Below, one piece after another: positions 28,431 to 39,918 of a stretch of 64,000 nt of DNA. A program made the position numbers and the translations under genes. Position 1 is the stretch's first letter. The number at the start of each line of letters is the position of its first letter. The notes beneath the pieces are model-generated. The model was given only the letters and a program-made list of their open reading frames with translations. It did no database searches and was not told the DNA's origin. The stretch spans positions 49,016-113,015 of the forward strand of contig NZ_NFIN01000009.1 in NCBI RefSeq assembly GCF_002161765.1, given 5' to 3'. Source of the stretch: Bacteroides sp. An322 (GTDB lineage Bacteria; Bacteroidota; Bacteroidia; Bacteroidales; Bacteroidaceae).

Positions 28431-29039
28431 TCAGTCGGCAAGCCGTTTCAGCTTTCGGAAATGTTCAATCAGCCGGCTATAATTGTAGTCGTGCTCGGAG
28501 TCAAACTTGTTCCATAGCCCTCCTAAAATTGCTGCTCCACCGAATCCGTAGTCTTTCACTTGCAGGATATTGCTTTCATCGATGCCTCCTAAAGCAATGA
28601 CTTTTTTGTCGATGATGCCGCTTTTTGCCGCCGTCCGTATTTGTTCGGGGGTGAAAGCGGATGAATATCCTTCTTTTGAAATGCTATCGAATATCGGGCT
28701 GAGGAAGACATATTCGTTTTGAGGTTTCTTTTCCTTTACTTCTTCCAGCGTGTGGCAAGATGTGGTAATCGGTCCGGAATAGTTATTGGGAGCAACCGGA
28801 TTCCGGCTATTCAGGTGGATGCCTCTTAGTTTGTACTCTTCTTTCAAGTAGAAATTGTCGTGCACGACAATACGTTTCCGGTATTTTTCCGGTATCAATG
28901 TCAATAATCTTTCGGCATATACCGGAATAGAGTCTACTTTACGCAGATGAAGGATGTCCAGCCCTTCATCGAAAAGGGTTGTAATGATTTTATCTTCTTC
29001 TACGAAGTAGGTAGGTCGGGTTATTACTATCAGTTTCAT
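28431..29039 (-). CDS. Second thiamine phosphate synthase-like protein (ThiE/TenI family)
   Basis: The protein has the ThiE/TenI barrel (LDILHLRKVDS, RIVVHDNFYL, SCHTLEEV, ALGGIDESNI, GFGGAAILGGLW). It closes the thiamine operon, so a role in thiazole-pyrimidine coupling, thiazole aromatisation (TenI) or regulation is likely. Compared with the ThiE at 34139 it lacks the usual phosphate-site glycines in part, which suggests it is not the main synthase. This assignment is inference from context. Confidence 0.8.
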   Translation of the reverse strand: MKLIVITRPTYFVEEDKIITTLFDEGLDILHLRKVDSIPVYAERLLTLIPEKYRKRIVVHDNFYLKEEYKLRGIHLNSRNPVAPNNYSGPITTSCHTLEEVKEKKPQNEYVFLSPIFDSISKEGYSSAFTPEQIRTAAKSGIIDKKVIALGGIDESNILQVKDYGFGGAAILGGLWNKFDSEHDYNYSRLIEHFRKLKRLAD

Positions 29040-29097
29040 TATGAAAACACAATATGATGTGGCAAAGGTAGTAATAAGTTTGTAATATTTGGCTATA

Positions 29098-29793
29098 TTA
29101 AAGCAAAATCGTGTACGTTTCCATCGTTTTCAGGTCGATTTGCCATAATTTCCCTGCCAGAATGTCGCCATATCCGCAGATAATCTTGATTACTTCGTTG
29201 GCTTCGGCGCATCCTACGAGTCCGGGCGTAACTCCCATAACCCCCTTCGGGGGATGAGGCATGGACAGCATTTCCTCTTCGTCGGGATAAAGGTCGCGGT
29301 ATCTTTTCCCGCCTTTATTATATAAGAATACGGATACCTGCCCTTCGAACGCGCGGATGGCTCCATATACGTATACCTTATTTAATAGAGCGCAGGTGTC
29401 GTCTATCACGTATCGGGTGGCGAAATTATCGCATCCGTCTACGATGATGTCATAGTCCGCAAAGATTTCCTTGGCATTATCCCGAGTCAAGCGGGTAGGG
29501 TATGCCTTTATTTGGAGGGTACTGTTCAACGCTTCCAGCCGTTTTTTTGCTTGCAGGGCTTTGGATAAGCCTACTTCAGCTTCGGCATAAAGCACTTGGC
29601 GTTGCAGGTTGCTTTCGCTTACGGTATCATCGTCTACCAGCCCGATAGTCCCTATTCCGGCACCGGCTAAATAGAGGGCAACGGGAGACCCCAGTCCTCC
29701 TACGCCTACGATAAGCACCCGTGCCGCTCTTAGGCGGGCTTGTCCTTCTTCGCCGATTTCGGGAAGCAGGAGTTGGCGGTTGTATCTTTCCAT
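29098..29793 (-). CDS. thiF: ThiF-family adenylyltransferase lacking the zinc cysteines
   Basis: ThiF adenylates the C-terminal glycine of the sulfur carrier ThiS. The nucleotide site GVGGLGSPVALYLAGAG and the aspartates in LVDDDTV and VDGCDNFATR are present. The zinc-binding CxxC pairs of MoeB and ThiF are absent: the place of CYRCLYP reads RYRDLYP, and no second pair is seen. The candidate catalytic cysteine is in GLVGCAEANEVI. The length (231) is normal. It lies in the thi operon, with family A copy A6 just upstream. Confidence 0.88.
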   Translation of the reverse strand: MERYNRQLLLPEIGEEGQARLRAARVLIVGVGGLGSPVALYLAGAGIGTIGLVDDDTVSESNLQRQVLYAEAEVGLSKALQAKKRLEALNSTLQIKAYPTRLTRDNAKEIFADYDIIVDGCDNFATRYVIDDTCALLNKVYVYGAIRAFEGQVSVFLYNKGGKRYRDLYPDEEEMLSMPHPPKGVMGVTPGLVGCAEANEVIKIICGYGDILAGKLWQIDLKTMETYTILL

Positions 29794-29805
29794 AATTGTA
29801 AATAG

Positions 29806-29870
29806 TGAACACAGAGGCGTGGAGTCACAGAGAATATAAAAGCTCTGTGTCTTTGTGTCTCTGTGTTCAA
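29806..29870. repeat. Family A inverted repeat, copy A6
   Basis: Short version of the family: TGAACACAGAGGCGTGGAGT at left and CTTTGTGTCTCTGTGTTCA at right with a spacer of about 15 bases. It is inside the thi operon between thiH and thiF, so its hairpin would form in the operon mRNA. Confidence 0.85.
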
Positions 29871-29878
29871 ATGCGATT

Positions 29879-31000
29879 TCATTTTACAAAGTCGAACGAA
29901 GCGTCCCAGTCTTTCCATACCGGTTCGCGTCCTGCCGCTTTCAGTGCGCATTCCACTTCTCCGGCGGTACGGTCATCGCTGATATGGAATTGTTCCAAGG
30001 CTTGCGGATAGGTGTAGTATCCGCCCGGTTCGGTCTTGCTTTCGGCACTCATGGTGGTCACGCCCAATGAAGCCATGTGGTCGCGGATATATGCCGGTTC
30101 GCGGGTCGAATACGAGATATCTACATCATGGTCGAAGATACGCATGGCGAAGGTCACTTGCGCCAGTTCCTTGTCGCTCATGATGACGTTGGGCTGGAAT
30201 CCTTCGTTTTCCGCAGGGCGCATACGGGGGAAATTAACGCTATATTTGGTCTTCCAATAATGTTTTTGCAGATAGCGCAAGTGATATGCCATCATGGTCA
30301 CATCGGTGCGCCAGTCTTCCAAGCCGATTAATACGCCCATGCCGATAGAATGCACGCCCGCTTGTCCCATACGGTCAAATCCGTTTACGCGCCATTCGAA
30401 TTTCGATTTCATGCCGCGCGGATGATAGACATTATAGCGTACTTTGTTATAGGTTTCTTGGAAACAGATAACTCCGTTCATGCCGTGCTTGGTCAGTTCG
30501 GCATATTCTTCGGTCTTGAGCGGCATCACCTCTATCTTCAGGTTCGAGAAGTACGGTTTTGCCAAGTCAAGCGCTTTTGCCAGATAAGGGACACCGGCTT
30601 TAGCAGGGTTCTCTCCCGTTACAATGAGCAGGTTCTCGAACGGAGCTAGCTTCTTGATAGCTTTGTATTCGTTTTCGATTTCCTCGGGTGTCAGGATAGT
30701 CCTTGCCATAGGGTTGCTGATGTGGAATCCGCAATATACGCACGAGTTGGTGCATGAGTTGGTCAGGTAGAGCGGGATGAACATCGATACGGTTTTCCCG
30801 AACCGTTCTTCGGTATATTTCCGGCTCAGGCGTGCCATGGGTTCCAAGTATTTTTCAGCGGCGGGCGAAACCAATGCCATGAAATCATTGACATCGCAAT
30901 GAGATTTTCCGAGTGCCCGCAACACATCGGATTCGGTTTTGGAGTAGATGGCTTCGGTCGTCTCCTCCCAGCTTATTTTTTCTAATTCTTCGCTAAACAT
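29879..31000 (-). CDS. thiH: 2-iminoacetate synthase ThiH
   Basis: ThiH is the radical SAM enzyme that cleaves tyrosine to dehydroglycine for thiazole formation. The cluster motif NSCTNSCVYCGF (CxxxCxxC) lies near residue 85. Other conserved parts are LIVTGENPAKAG and RMRPAENEG. The length (373) fits. The start codon lies one base after the stop of the RAYT gene, so the two are closely coupled, which suggests that the RAYT gene landed in the operon without breaking it. Confidence 0.95.
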   Translation of the reverse strand: MFSEELEKISWEETTEAIYSKTESDVLRALGKSHCDVNDFMALVSPAAEKYLEPMARLSRKYTEERFGKTVSMFIPLYLTNSCTNSCVYCGFHISNPMARTILTPEEIENEYKAIKKLAPFENLLIVTGENPAKAGVPYLAKALDLAKPYFSNLKIEVMPLKTEEYAELTKHGMNGVICFQETYNKVRYNVYHPRGMKSKFEWRVNGFDRMGQAGVHSIGMGVLIGLEDWRTDVTMMAYHLRYLQKHYWKTKYSVNFPRMRPAENEGFQPNVIMSDKELAQVTFAMRIFDHDVDISYSTREPAYIRDHMASLGVTTMSAESKTEPGGYYTYPQALEQFHISDDRTAGEVECALKAAGREPVWKDWDASFDFVK

Positions 31001-31001
31001 T

Positions 31002-31562
31002 TTATTCTGTATATAGTTTATCTTTTTCCCACAAAAAAGGATTATTTAAAATGTATTCCTCAATTTCATCATACGTATGTTGGTTACGAATGATATGTTC
31101 GTAATAGTTGCGTTGCCAAACAGAATAACCTATTTTTCGTGAAACAGCACCTTTATATCCACGTATAATGGCTCCTACTGTTTTTGATGGTGATTGTAGG
31201 GGCGTATTGCATACGCCCTGATTACATCCACTATAATTTGTGGGTTTATTTATGTTGATGTTTTCGGGCGTATGCGATACGCCCCTACAAATTTCTATAA
31301 TGGCATGAAAATGATTGGGCATTATTACATATTCATGTAATTTTACTTCTCCTTTTCTAATGTTCATGGTTTGTAACCATTCTTCTTTTACAATCCTTCC
31401 TGCCTCATTCAAAATCATTTCCCCATTAACGACTTTACCGAATGTGCATTTTTTCTCTTGGGTACAAATGGTGATAAAATAAAAGCCTTCTGTACTGTAG
31501 TTATATTCGGGCAACCTTATACTCTTGCGTCGATGAATGTTGGGGTCATACATTTTATTCAA
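31002..31562 (-). mobile_element. REP-associated tyrosine transposase (RAYT, Y1 type)
   Basis: The 186-residue protein is of the IS200-like Y1 family known as RAYT. The metal histidines are in IMPNHFHAIIE (residues 84 and 86) and the catalytic tyrosine is in VWQRNYYEHIIRN (residue 153 or 154). Between these, residues 91-123 (RGVSHTPEN ... QGVCNTPLQ) are encoded entirely by an inverted pair of family E REPs. Both ends of the catalytic core are intact, so the protein may be active. It sits in the thi operon between thiC and thiH. RAYTs act on REP elements with a GTAG head, and family E has this head. Confidence 0.88.
31194..31290. repeat. Family E REP pair inside the RAYT gene, copy E1
   Basis: The units 31194-31218 and 31266-31290 are inverted and match at 24 of 25 positions. 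Each starts TTGTAGGGGCGTATTGCATA from outside: GTAG followed by the palindrome GGGCGTAT-ATACGCCC. The spacer of 47 bases is AT-rich. The pair lies in the coding sequence without breaking the frame. Confidence 0.92.
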
Positions 31563-31593
31563 TATAATTTTATTGTTTGTATTGGTTGATGTA

Positions 31594-31622
31594 TTCGGGC
31601 GGGCTAACCCCGCCCCTACAAC
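31594..31622. repeat. Family E single REP upstream of the RAYT gene, copy E2
   Basis: One unit, GCTAACCCCGCCCCTACAA on the plus strand, carries the GTAG head on the minus strand and a GC-rich palindrome (GGGCGGG, CCCGCCC). It matches the variant at 23504 and lies between thiC and the RAYT gene. Confidence 0.85.
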
Positions 31623-31626
31623 TTAA

Positions 31627-34105
<2,479 letters not shown>

Positions 34106-34107
34106 AT

Positions 34108-34144
34108 TTTTCAATTATTAATTATTAACTATCAACTATTAACT
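34108..34144. repeat. Family D-like degenerate copy
   Basis: AATTATTAATTATTAACTAT and AACTATTAACT are degenerate family D sequence between thiE and thiG. The last codons of thiE run to its edge. Confidence 0.6.
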
Positions 34145-34750
34145 CTCAACGATTCTCTTCGTTTCCTCTATCGGGTCATCTGCCCGAAGGATGCTTCCGC
34201 TTAAGGCGATGCCCGAAACTCCGGTTTGCATAATTGCCGGAATATCTTCGAAGGTAATGCCTCCGATAGCCACGATGGGCAGGTGGATGCCCGCTTCTTT
34301 CATGCGTGAAACGATGTCCCGATAACCTTCCAGCCCCAATACCGGACTCAGGTTTTTCTTTGTTGTGGTAAACCGGAACGGTCCGCACCCGATGTAATCG
34401 GCTCCCGCTTCGTAATGCATCCGCACGTCCTCGAAAGTATTTGCCGTACCTCCGATGATGAAATCCGGTCCCAATATCCGGCGTGCTTCGGCAATGGGCA
34501 TATCCTTCTTGCCTAAATGCACTCCGTCGGCATGAAGCTTCTTCACCAGTTCCACGTGGTCATCGATGATGAACGTGGCTCCGTATTGCCGGCATAAGTC
34601 TTGCACCCGCAAGGCTTCCCGTTCCACTTCTTCGGGCGATGCGTCCTTCATGCGTAACTGAATCCACCGGCATCCGCCTTCCAGTGCCATGCGGGCAGAG
34701 TCGAAGTAGGTATATCGGTCGGTATAGTGTGTGATAAATTGCAGTTCCAT
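34139..34750 (-). CDS. thiE: Thiamine phosphate synthase ThiE
   Basis: ThiE couples the pyrimidine and thiazole halves to thiamine phosphate. Typical parts are WIQLRMKDAS, FIIDDHVELVKKLHADGVHLGKKD, and GADYIGCGPFRFTTTKKN, with VAIGGITFEDI near the end (longer motifs cut here). Length 203 is normal. It follows thiS by six bases. Confidence 0.93.
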   Translation of the reverse strand: MELQFITHYTDRYTYFDSARMALEGGCRWIQLRMKDASPEEVEREALRVQDLCRQYGATFIIDDHVELVKKLHADGVHLGKKDMPIAEARRILGPDFIIGGTANTFEDVRMHYEAGADYIGCGPFRFTTTKKNLSPVLGLEGYRDIVSRMKEAGIHLPIVAIGGITFEDIPAIMQTGVSGIALSGSILRADDPIEETKRIVES

Positions 34751-34756
34751 AGCTCG

Positions 34757-34957
34757 TTATCCTCCACAAGCCGCTTTGATAATCACCAGGCTATCATTGG
34801 TTTGCAAGGTCTGTTCAGCCCATTGCGCGCGTGGAATCATGCGGTTGTTCAGGGCAATGGCTACACCTTTTTCGGGGAGTCCTAATTGGCTGGCAAGGTT
34901 TGCAATCGTATTTCCCTGCACCAGCTCCGTTTCTTTGTTGTTTACTAAAATAGTCAT
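34757..34957 (-). CDS. thiS: Sulfur carrier protein ThiS
   Basis: ThiS is a ubiquitin-fold sulfur carrier, ending in the required diglycine (KAACGG). It is first in the operon. The 66-residue length is standard. ThiF and ThiG are its partners here. Confidence 0.95.
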   Translation of the reverse strand: MTILVNNKETELVQGNTIANLASQLGLPEKGVAIALNNRMIPRAQWAEQTLQTNDSLVIIKAACGG

Positions 34958-34990
34958 ATCCTTTTGTTTTAATGTTATTATAAAGGTATA

Positions 34991-35018
34991 TGTAGGACGT
35001 ATGCAATACGCCCCTACA
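34991..35018. repeat. Family E single REP in the thi leader, copy E4
   Basis: TGTAGGACGTATGCAATACG followed by CCCCTACA is one palindromic unit with GTAG heads on both strands. It lies between the TPP riboswitch and thiS, so it becomes part of the regulated leader. Confidence 0.85.
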
Positions 35019-35107
35019 GCATGAGGAACCTTTAATTTTCAATTATCAATTGTCAATTCTCAATTTTCAAAAGGGGGTAGGGAGAAATACAAGAGTGTTC
35101 TTCAGAA

Positions 35108-35176
35108 ACAATCCCTTCGCCGGTACTAACCGTATCAGGTTCGTAGGGTATAATCTCAGCCCGCCGGGCACCCCTT
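35108..35176 (-). promoter_or_regulatory. TPP riboswitch (thi box) of the thiamine operon
   Basis: On the minus strand the conserved parts of the aptamer are GGGGTGCCC, CTGAGA (complement at 35154-35159), ACCTGAT (complement at 35134-35140), and a GTAGGA-type closing region near 35115. It sits directly after the promoter at 35192 and about 150 bases ahead of thiS. Thiamine pyrophosphate binding should reduce expression of the whole operon. Confidence 0.93.
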
Positions 35177-35191
35177 TGTTTTTACTTTTGG

Positions 35192-35222
35192 CAAAGATAC
35201 TGGATTTTTTCAAGAAAACAAA
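35192..35222 (-). promoter_or_regulatory. Promoter of the thiamine operon
   Basis: On the minus strand TTTG (35219-35222) stands exactly 19 bases before TATCTTTG (35192-35199), a perfect Bacteroidales promoter. The riboswitch begins at once downstream. Confidence 0.88.
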
Positions 35223-35304
35223 TAAAAATCTTCAAAGCCTGTTTTAGAGTCGTCAGTTAAGAAATGTTTCTGCCAAAAAGTCAGCATTCTTCTGTCAAAA
35301 ATGC

Positions 35305-35383
35305 ATACGGGTTCATTGCCTGATGAAGCAGGGTTCGTTAGCCCATGAACTTGGCTTCGTCAGCCGATGCAGTCGGCTTCGTT
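35305..35383. repeat. Family F tandem mini-hairpins, copy F2
   Basis: It begins ATGCATACGGGTTCATTGCC and continues in degenerate units of about 22 bases, TGATGAAGCAGGGTTCGTTA and the like. It has the opposite orientation to copy F1 and the same as F3. Confidence 0.75.
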
Positions 35384-35410
35384 TTAAGTGGCAGGATATT
35401 AAAAGTGGCA

Positions 35411-35531
35411 TCAAAGTTCTAATGACCTCTTTGGAACAAAGTGAACATTAGGATACTCTAATCTTGTGTTATTTTCTCTAAAATTGCCATTGGGTAAACA
35501 AATTCTCTAATAATCTATCTTGCTTTGTCAT
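35411..35531 (-). pseudogene. Remnant of a small gene behind an orphan promoter
   Basis: An ATG at 35529-35531 opens MTKQDRLLENLFTQWQF and stops at 35478. In the next frame the text continues as NFRENNTRLEYPNVHFVPK and stops at 35411. Joining both needs one base of shift. The start lies behind a good promoter (35595). No family was recognised. It could be a decayed gene or chance. Confidence 0.35.
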
Positions 35532-35555
35532 TTATTGAGTTTCTTTTACCACTTC

Positions 35556-35580
35556 AAAAGGTGGTATTATACCACCTTTT
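35556..35580. other. Perfect hairpin in the orphan transcript
   Basis: AAAAGGTGGT (35556-35565) pairs with ACCACCTTTT (35571-35580) around five bases. It would lie at the 5' end of the RNA made from the orphan promoter and could protect it or act as an early terminator. Confidence 0.6.
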
Positions 35581-35594
35581 CAGCCTATTTTCTG

Positions 35595-35625
35595 CAAATA
35601 TAGCCACTCTCTTTGAGAAAACAAA
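35595..35625 (-). promoter_or_regulatory. Orphan promoter
   Basis: On the minus strand TTTG (35622-35625) is followed after 19 bases by TATATTTG (35595-35602). No intact gene follows; the transcript would begin near 35588 and run into a hairpin and a gene remnant. It may express a small RNA. Confidence 0.55.
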
Positions 35626-35727
35626 TTTTCTTCCCTAAATAATCCTCCGTATCGTTTCCTTGCTGTACATCCACCAATGCTAACTTCATTTTCTATCATA
35701 AGTTTTAGCCTTTTGTAATAAATGAAA

Positions 35728-35756
35728 TAGCCCCAACTTTTTAGGAGTTGAGGCTA
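35728..35756 (-). terminator. Terminator of guaA
   Basis: TAGCCCCAACT and AGTTGAGGCTA pair with one mismatch. On the minus strand the stem is followed by an AT-rich stretch (ATTTCATTTATT). It lies 29 bases after the guaA stop. Confidence 0.75.
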
Positions 35757-35784
35757 TCGGAAATAGGTCTAAATACGTGAAATT

Positions 35785-37308
35785 TTATTCCCACTCAATT
35801 GTGGCAGGCGGTTTTGACGAAATGTCGTAGCAAACGCGGTTTACGCCTTTTACCTTATTGATGATATCGTTCGAAACCTTTGCCAAGAATTCGTAGGGGA
35901 GGTGTGCCCAGTCTGCGGTCATGGCATCGGTGCTGGTTACGGCGCGCAAGGCTACGGCACGCTCGTAAGTGCGCTCATCGCCCATGACGCCTACGCTCTG
36001 TACAGGGAGGAGGATGACGCCTGCCTGCCATACCTTATTATATAAGTCCCAGTCGCGCAAGCCTTGGATGAAGATGTCGTCGGCATCTTGGAGGATGCGT
36101 ACCTTTTCGCGGGTGATGTCGCCCAAGATACGTACTGCCAAGCCCGGTCCGGGGAAAGGATGACGGGTGATGAGGTGTTCGGGCATACCTAATTCACGTC
36201 CTACGCGGCGCACTTCGTCCTTGAACAGCAAGCGGAGTGGTTCGCAAAGTTTCAGATTCATCTTTTCGGGCAAGCCGCCTACATTGTGATGACTCTTGAT
36301 GACCGTGCCTGTGATAGACAAAGATTCGATGCAATCGGGGTAGATAGTGCCTTGCGCCAGCCATTTCACATCCTTAATCTTGTGCGCTTCTTCGTCGAAT
36401 ACGTCGATAAAGCCTTTACCGATGATTTTGCGCTTACGTTCGGGTTCGGTTACTCCAGCCAGTTCAGTGAAGAACTTTTCGCTGGCATCTACGCCGATAA
36501 CGTTCAGTCCTAAGCATTCGTAATCGTGGAGTACGTTGCGGAACTCGTTCTTGCGCAACATGCCGTGGTCGACGAAGATACATGTCAGGTTCTTGCCGAT
36601 GGCTTTGTTGAGCAATACGGCTGCTACTGACGAGTCAACTCCTCCGCTTAGTCCCAATACCACTTTGTCGTCACCCAATTGTTCTTTCAGGTGTGCCACG
36701 GTGGTTTCGATGAACGAAGCCGCGCTCCAGTCTTGTTTGCCTCCACAGATGTCTACCACGAAGTTTTTCAGGATTTGCGTACCGTCTTCGGTATGGAACA
36801 CTTCGGGATGGAACTGTACGCCCCACAGCTTTTCGCCTTCTGCCTGATAAGCGGCAACCGCCACTTTATCGGTAGACGCGATGATACGGAAGTTTTCGGG
36901 AAGAGACGTGATGGTGTCTCCATGGCTCATCCATACTTGCGAGTTTTCACGGACGTCTTTCAGCAACGGGTTGTCGTGGTCGAACTTCGCCAAGTGTGCC
37001 CGTCCGTATTCGCGGGTATTGGCGGGTTCCACTTTGCCTCCGTTGGTGTATGCCATGAACTGTGCGCCGTAGCAGATGCCCAAGATGGGGTATTTGCCGC
37101 GGATGTCGCTCAGGTCGATTTTGAAAGCCTTTTCATCGTAGACCGAGAAGGGGCTTCCCGACAAGATTACACCGATGACCGAAGGGTCGCCGAAAGGGAA
37201 CTTGTTGTAGGGAACAATCTCGCAATACATGTTCAGTTCGCGCACGCGGCGTCCGATAAGCTGCGTGGTTTGCGAGCCGAAATCGAGAATAATAATCTTT
37301 TCCTGCAT
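35785..37308 (-). CDS. guaA: GMP synthase (glutamine-hydrolysing)
   Basis: GuaA makes GMP from XMP. The class I glutaminase domain ([12 protein letters not shown], with the catalytic cysteine) is followed by the ATP-pyrophosphatase loop [14 protein letters not shown] and the dimerisation domain ending KPPATIEWE. The start is the ATG at 37308, giving 507 residues. A -7 element TACCTTTG lies at 37340-37347 on the minus strand. The upstream GH3 gene ends 64 bases before the start. Confidence 0.96.
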   Translation of the reverse strand: MQEKIIILDFGSQTTQLIGRRVRELNMYCEIVPYNKFPFGDPSVIGVILSGSPFSVYDEKAFKIDLSDIRGKYPILGICYGAQFMAYTNGGKVEPANTREYGRAHLAKFDHDNPLLKDVRENSQVWMSHGDTITSLPENFRIIASTDKVAVAAYQAEGEKLWGVQFHPEVFHTEDGTQILKNFVVDICGGKQDWSAASFIETTVAHLKEQLGDDKVVLGLSGGVDSSVAAVLLNKAIGKNLTCIFVDHGMLRKNEFRNVLHDYECLGLNVIGVDASEKFFTELAGVTEPERKRKIIGKGFIDVFDEEAHKIKDVKWLAQGTIYPDCIESLSITGTVIKSHHNVGGLPEKMNLKLCEPLRLLFKDEVRRVGRELGMPEHLITRHPFPGPGLAVRILGDITREKVRILQDADDIFIQGLRDWDLYNKVWQAGVILLPVQSVGVMGDERTYERAVALRAVTSTDAMTADWAHLPYEFLAKVSNDIINKVKGVNRVCYDISSKPPATIEWE

Positions 37309-37372
37309 ATTCAGTTCTGTATAAATTTGAAAGATTCGGCAAAGGTACTCATTTAAATCGAGAATTGAAAAC

Positions 37373-39661
37373 TTATTCGGCATTGAATGTGGCACTTTGC
37401 ACATCCCGGCTGTTCGGGCCTACCATGACTTGGAAAGTTCCGGCATCGTATTTATAGACGAGGTCGGCGTTGTAATATTTCAAGTCGTCTTCCGTCAGGG
37501 TGAATGTGACTTCTTGGCTTTCTCCTTTCTTCAAGGCGATGCGGCGGAAGTCTTTCAGTTCTTTCACGGGGCGGGCTATGTCGGCATATTGGTCGTGGAT
37601 ATAGAGCTGCACGATTTCCGTACCGTCGTAGTTCCCGGTGTTTTTCACCGGAACCGTTACCGTAATGCTGCCGCCTTTTGTCAGGGTTTCAGTGCTGAGT
37701 TTCATTTCGCCATATTCGAAGGTCGTGTAGCTCAATCCGTATCCGAAGGGATACAATCCGTCGTTGGGGCAATCGATGTAGTTGCTCACAAACCGGTTGA
37801 ATGTCGTCAGGTCTTCGTCGGGGCGTCCGGTAGTTGTCTGGCTATAATATAAAGGAAGTTGTCCTACCGTGCGCGGGAAGGTGGTGGTCAGCTTGCCTGA
37901 AGGGACGGTTTTCCCGAATAATACGTCTGCTACGGCATCTCCCGTTTCACTTCCTCCGAACCATACGTTCAGAATGGCAGGCACATGTTCCGATTCCCAC
38001 GTTAGGTCGAGCGGACGTCCGGTGAAGAGCAAAACCACCACGGGTTTCCCGGTTTTTACCAAGCCTTCTAACAAATGGCGTTGCGCGTCGGGGATGCGTA
38101 TGTCGGTGCGTGAGGCTGATTCTCCGGTCATTTCCGCACATTCGCCTACTGCGGCAACGACGATATCGGCACGGGAAGCTACCGCCATTGCCTCGGCATA
38201 CAGTCTTTGGTTGTCTCCTCTTTGTAACGTGCGTCCGCCGATTGCGCCTGCTTCCATGCGTTCGTCGTAATACACGTTGCTTCCTTTGGCATAGAGGATT
38301 TCCGCTTTGCCTTCAGTAGCGGCACGAAGTCTTTCAAGCAACGATGCATGTTTAGACGGGTCGCAAGTCGGGCTCCACATGCCGGACATGTTGTTGGCAG
38401 CATCTGCCATGGGGCCTATCAGGGCGATGCGTCCTTTTTGGGCGAGCGGAAGCAATTGGTTTTCGTTTTTCATCAGGACGAACGTTTCGGTGGCGATTCT
38501 CCGGGCTTCGGCACGGTTGGCTTCCGAGTATGTTTCCGTCTTGGCGCGTTCCACGTTGCAATATTTATAAGGATTCTCGAACAGCCCTAATTTGTATTTC
38601 ATTTCCAATACCCTACGGCAGGCTTCATCGATGCGTGCTTTGGATACTTTGCCTTCGTTTACTGCTTCTTCCATCGGGTTGAGGAAACTTTGTGCCACCA
38701 TATCCATGTCGGTTCCCGCATTCATTGCCATAATGCCTGCTTCTTTTAAGGGGGCGATACCGTGAATGTCTATTTCCCCGATTGAGTTATAATCGGTCAC
38801 TACCATGCCTTCGAATCCCCATTGGTTGCGTAATACATCGTCAATCAACCATTTGTTGGTAGTGGCTGGGATGCCGTTGATGGTGTTGAAGGAAGTCATC
38901 ACCGTGCCTACTCCGGCTTCCACCGCAGCCCGATAAGGCGGAAGGTATTCGTTGAGCATCTGCACCCGGCTCATGTCTGTACGGTTATAGTCTCTGCCCG
39001 ATTCCGATGCTCCGTAGAGGGCGAAATGCTTGAGGCAAGCCATCATGCTGCTGTCCGATTTTTGCAAGTCCTTGCCTTGATATCCACGCACGTATGCGCG
39101 TGCCATCATTGCCCCGATGTAAGGGTCTTCGCCGTTTCCTTCGGCAATGCGTCCCCAGCGTGCGTCACGGCAGATGTCTACCATGGGGCTGAATGTCCAG
39201 GCGATTCCGTTGGCAGTAGCTTCTTTGGCTGAGATTTGCGCCATCCGTTCGGTTGCCAATGTGTCCCAACTACATGCCAAAGCCAGCGGGATAGGAAAGA
39301 TGGTTTGATAGCCGTGAATGACATCGGCTCCTACTACGAGCGGGATGCCCAATCGGGTTTCTTCTACAGCAATACGTTGCAGTTCGCGGATTTTCTCTAC
39401 GCTCATCACGTTGAAGAATCCTCCTAATTCTTGCTTGCGAATCATTTCGGCTAAGTTGCTGTTTTGTACGGCACCCGTTGTCAGGTCTCCTCCGGCAGGA
39501 AGGTTGAGCTGTCCTAATTTTTCCCGCAAGGTCATTTTGTCCATCAGTTCGGAGATGAATTTATCCATTTCTTTGTCTTGGGTATTCTCCGATGGTGTAC
39601 ATCCGCATAGGAAGGCGGAAGCCATTCCTGCCAATACGAATAAGTTTCTGAGGTGTTTCAT
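37373..39661 (-). CDS. bglX: GH3 beta-glucosidase, lipoprotein
   Basis: This is a family GH3 enzyme that removes glucose or xylose from beta-linked ends. The lipoprotein signal ends FLCGC. The barrel carries the nucleophile aspartate in [11 protein letters not shown]. The second alpha/beta domain has [16 protein letters not shown], and a fibronectin-III-like domain ([19 protein letters not shown]) follows at about residue 670. The length (762) equals BglX-type enzymes. It stands alone, not in a polysaccharide locus. guaA follows on the same strand but has its own promoter. Confidence 0.92.
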   Translation of the reverse strand: MKHLRNLFVLAGMASAFLCGCTPSENTQDKEMDKFISELMDKMTLREKLGQLNLPAGGDLTTGAVQNSNLAEMIRKQELGGFFNVMSVEKIRELQRIAVEETRLGIPLVVGADVIHGYQTIFPIPLALACSWDTLATERMAQISAKEATANGIAWTFSPMVDICRDARWGRIAEGNGEDPYIGAMMARAYVRGYQGKDLQKSDSSMMACLKHFALYGASESGRDYNRTDMSRVQMLNEYLPPYRAAVEAGVGTVMTSFNTINGIPATTNKWLIDDVLRNQWGFEGMVVTDYNSIGEIDIHGIAPLKEAGIMAMNAGTDMDMVAQSFLNPMEEAVNEGKVSKARIDEACRRVLEMKYKLGLFENPYKYCNVERAKTETYSEANRAEARRIATETFVLMKNENQLLPLAQKGRIALIGPMADAANNMSGMWSPTCDPSKHASLLERLRAATEGKAEILYAKGSNVYYDERMEAGAIGGRTLQRGDNQRLYAEAMAVASRADIVVAAVGECAEMTGESASRTDIRIPDAQRHLLEGLVKTGKPVVVLLFTGRPLDLTWESEHVPAILNVWFGGSETGDAVADVLFGKTVPSGKLTTTFPRTVGQLPLYYSQTTTGRPDEDLTTFNRFVSNYIDCPNDGLYPFGYGLSYTTFEYGEMKLSTETLTKGGSITVTVPVKNTGNYDGTEIVQLYIHDQYADIARPVKELKDFRRIALKKGESQEVTFTLTEDDLKYYNADLVYKYDAGTFQVMVGPNSRDVQSATFNAE

Positions 39662-39918
39662 TGTTTTGTCTTTTGAGTTTTGATTAATGAAGTGTATGCT
39701 TTATTTTTTTTGATAAAAATAGAGAATAAGGCGGGATGTATGGAACATTTCATGTTAAAAAAAGATGAATGGAAGAAGTCTTTCTTTTATATATAATATA
39801 GGTAGGTGTGCATCCTTTTCTTTCTAAGAGGATAAAAAAGTCTCATCATGCAAAGTAGGGATTGCAAAATGATACCTCGGCAGGACACAAACAGGGATTT
39901 TAATCGGAAAGAAGTAAA

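Larger units (their letters stand above)
35223..35784. other. Gene-poor region with repeat, orphan promoter and remnant
   Basis: About 560 bases lie between the thi promoter and guaA. They hold family F copy F2 (35305-35383), an 11-base-pair hairpin of AAAAGGTGGT type (35556-35580), an orphan promoter (35595-35625) on the minus strand, fragments of a reading frame (35411-35531), and the guaA terminator (35728-35756). No intact gene was found. Confidence 0.7.

Noticed and set aside
35305..35383. Family F as a CRISPR array
   Set aside because: Units are degenerate, contiguous and without unique spacers, and no cas gene is present.
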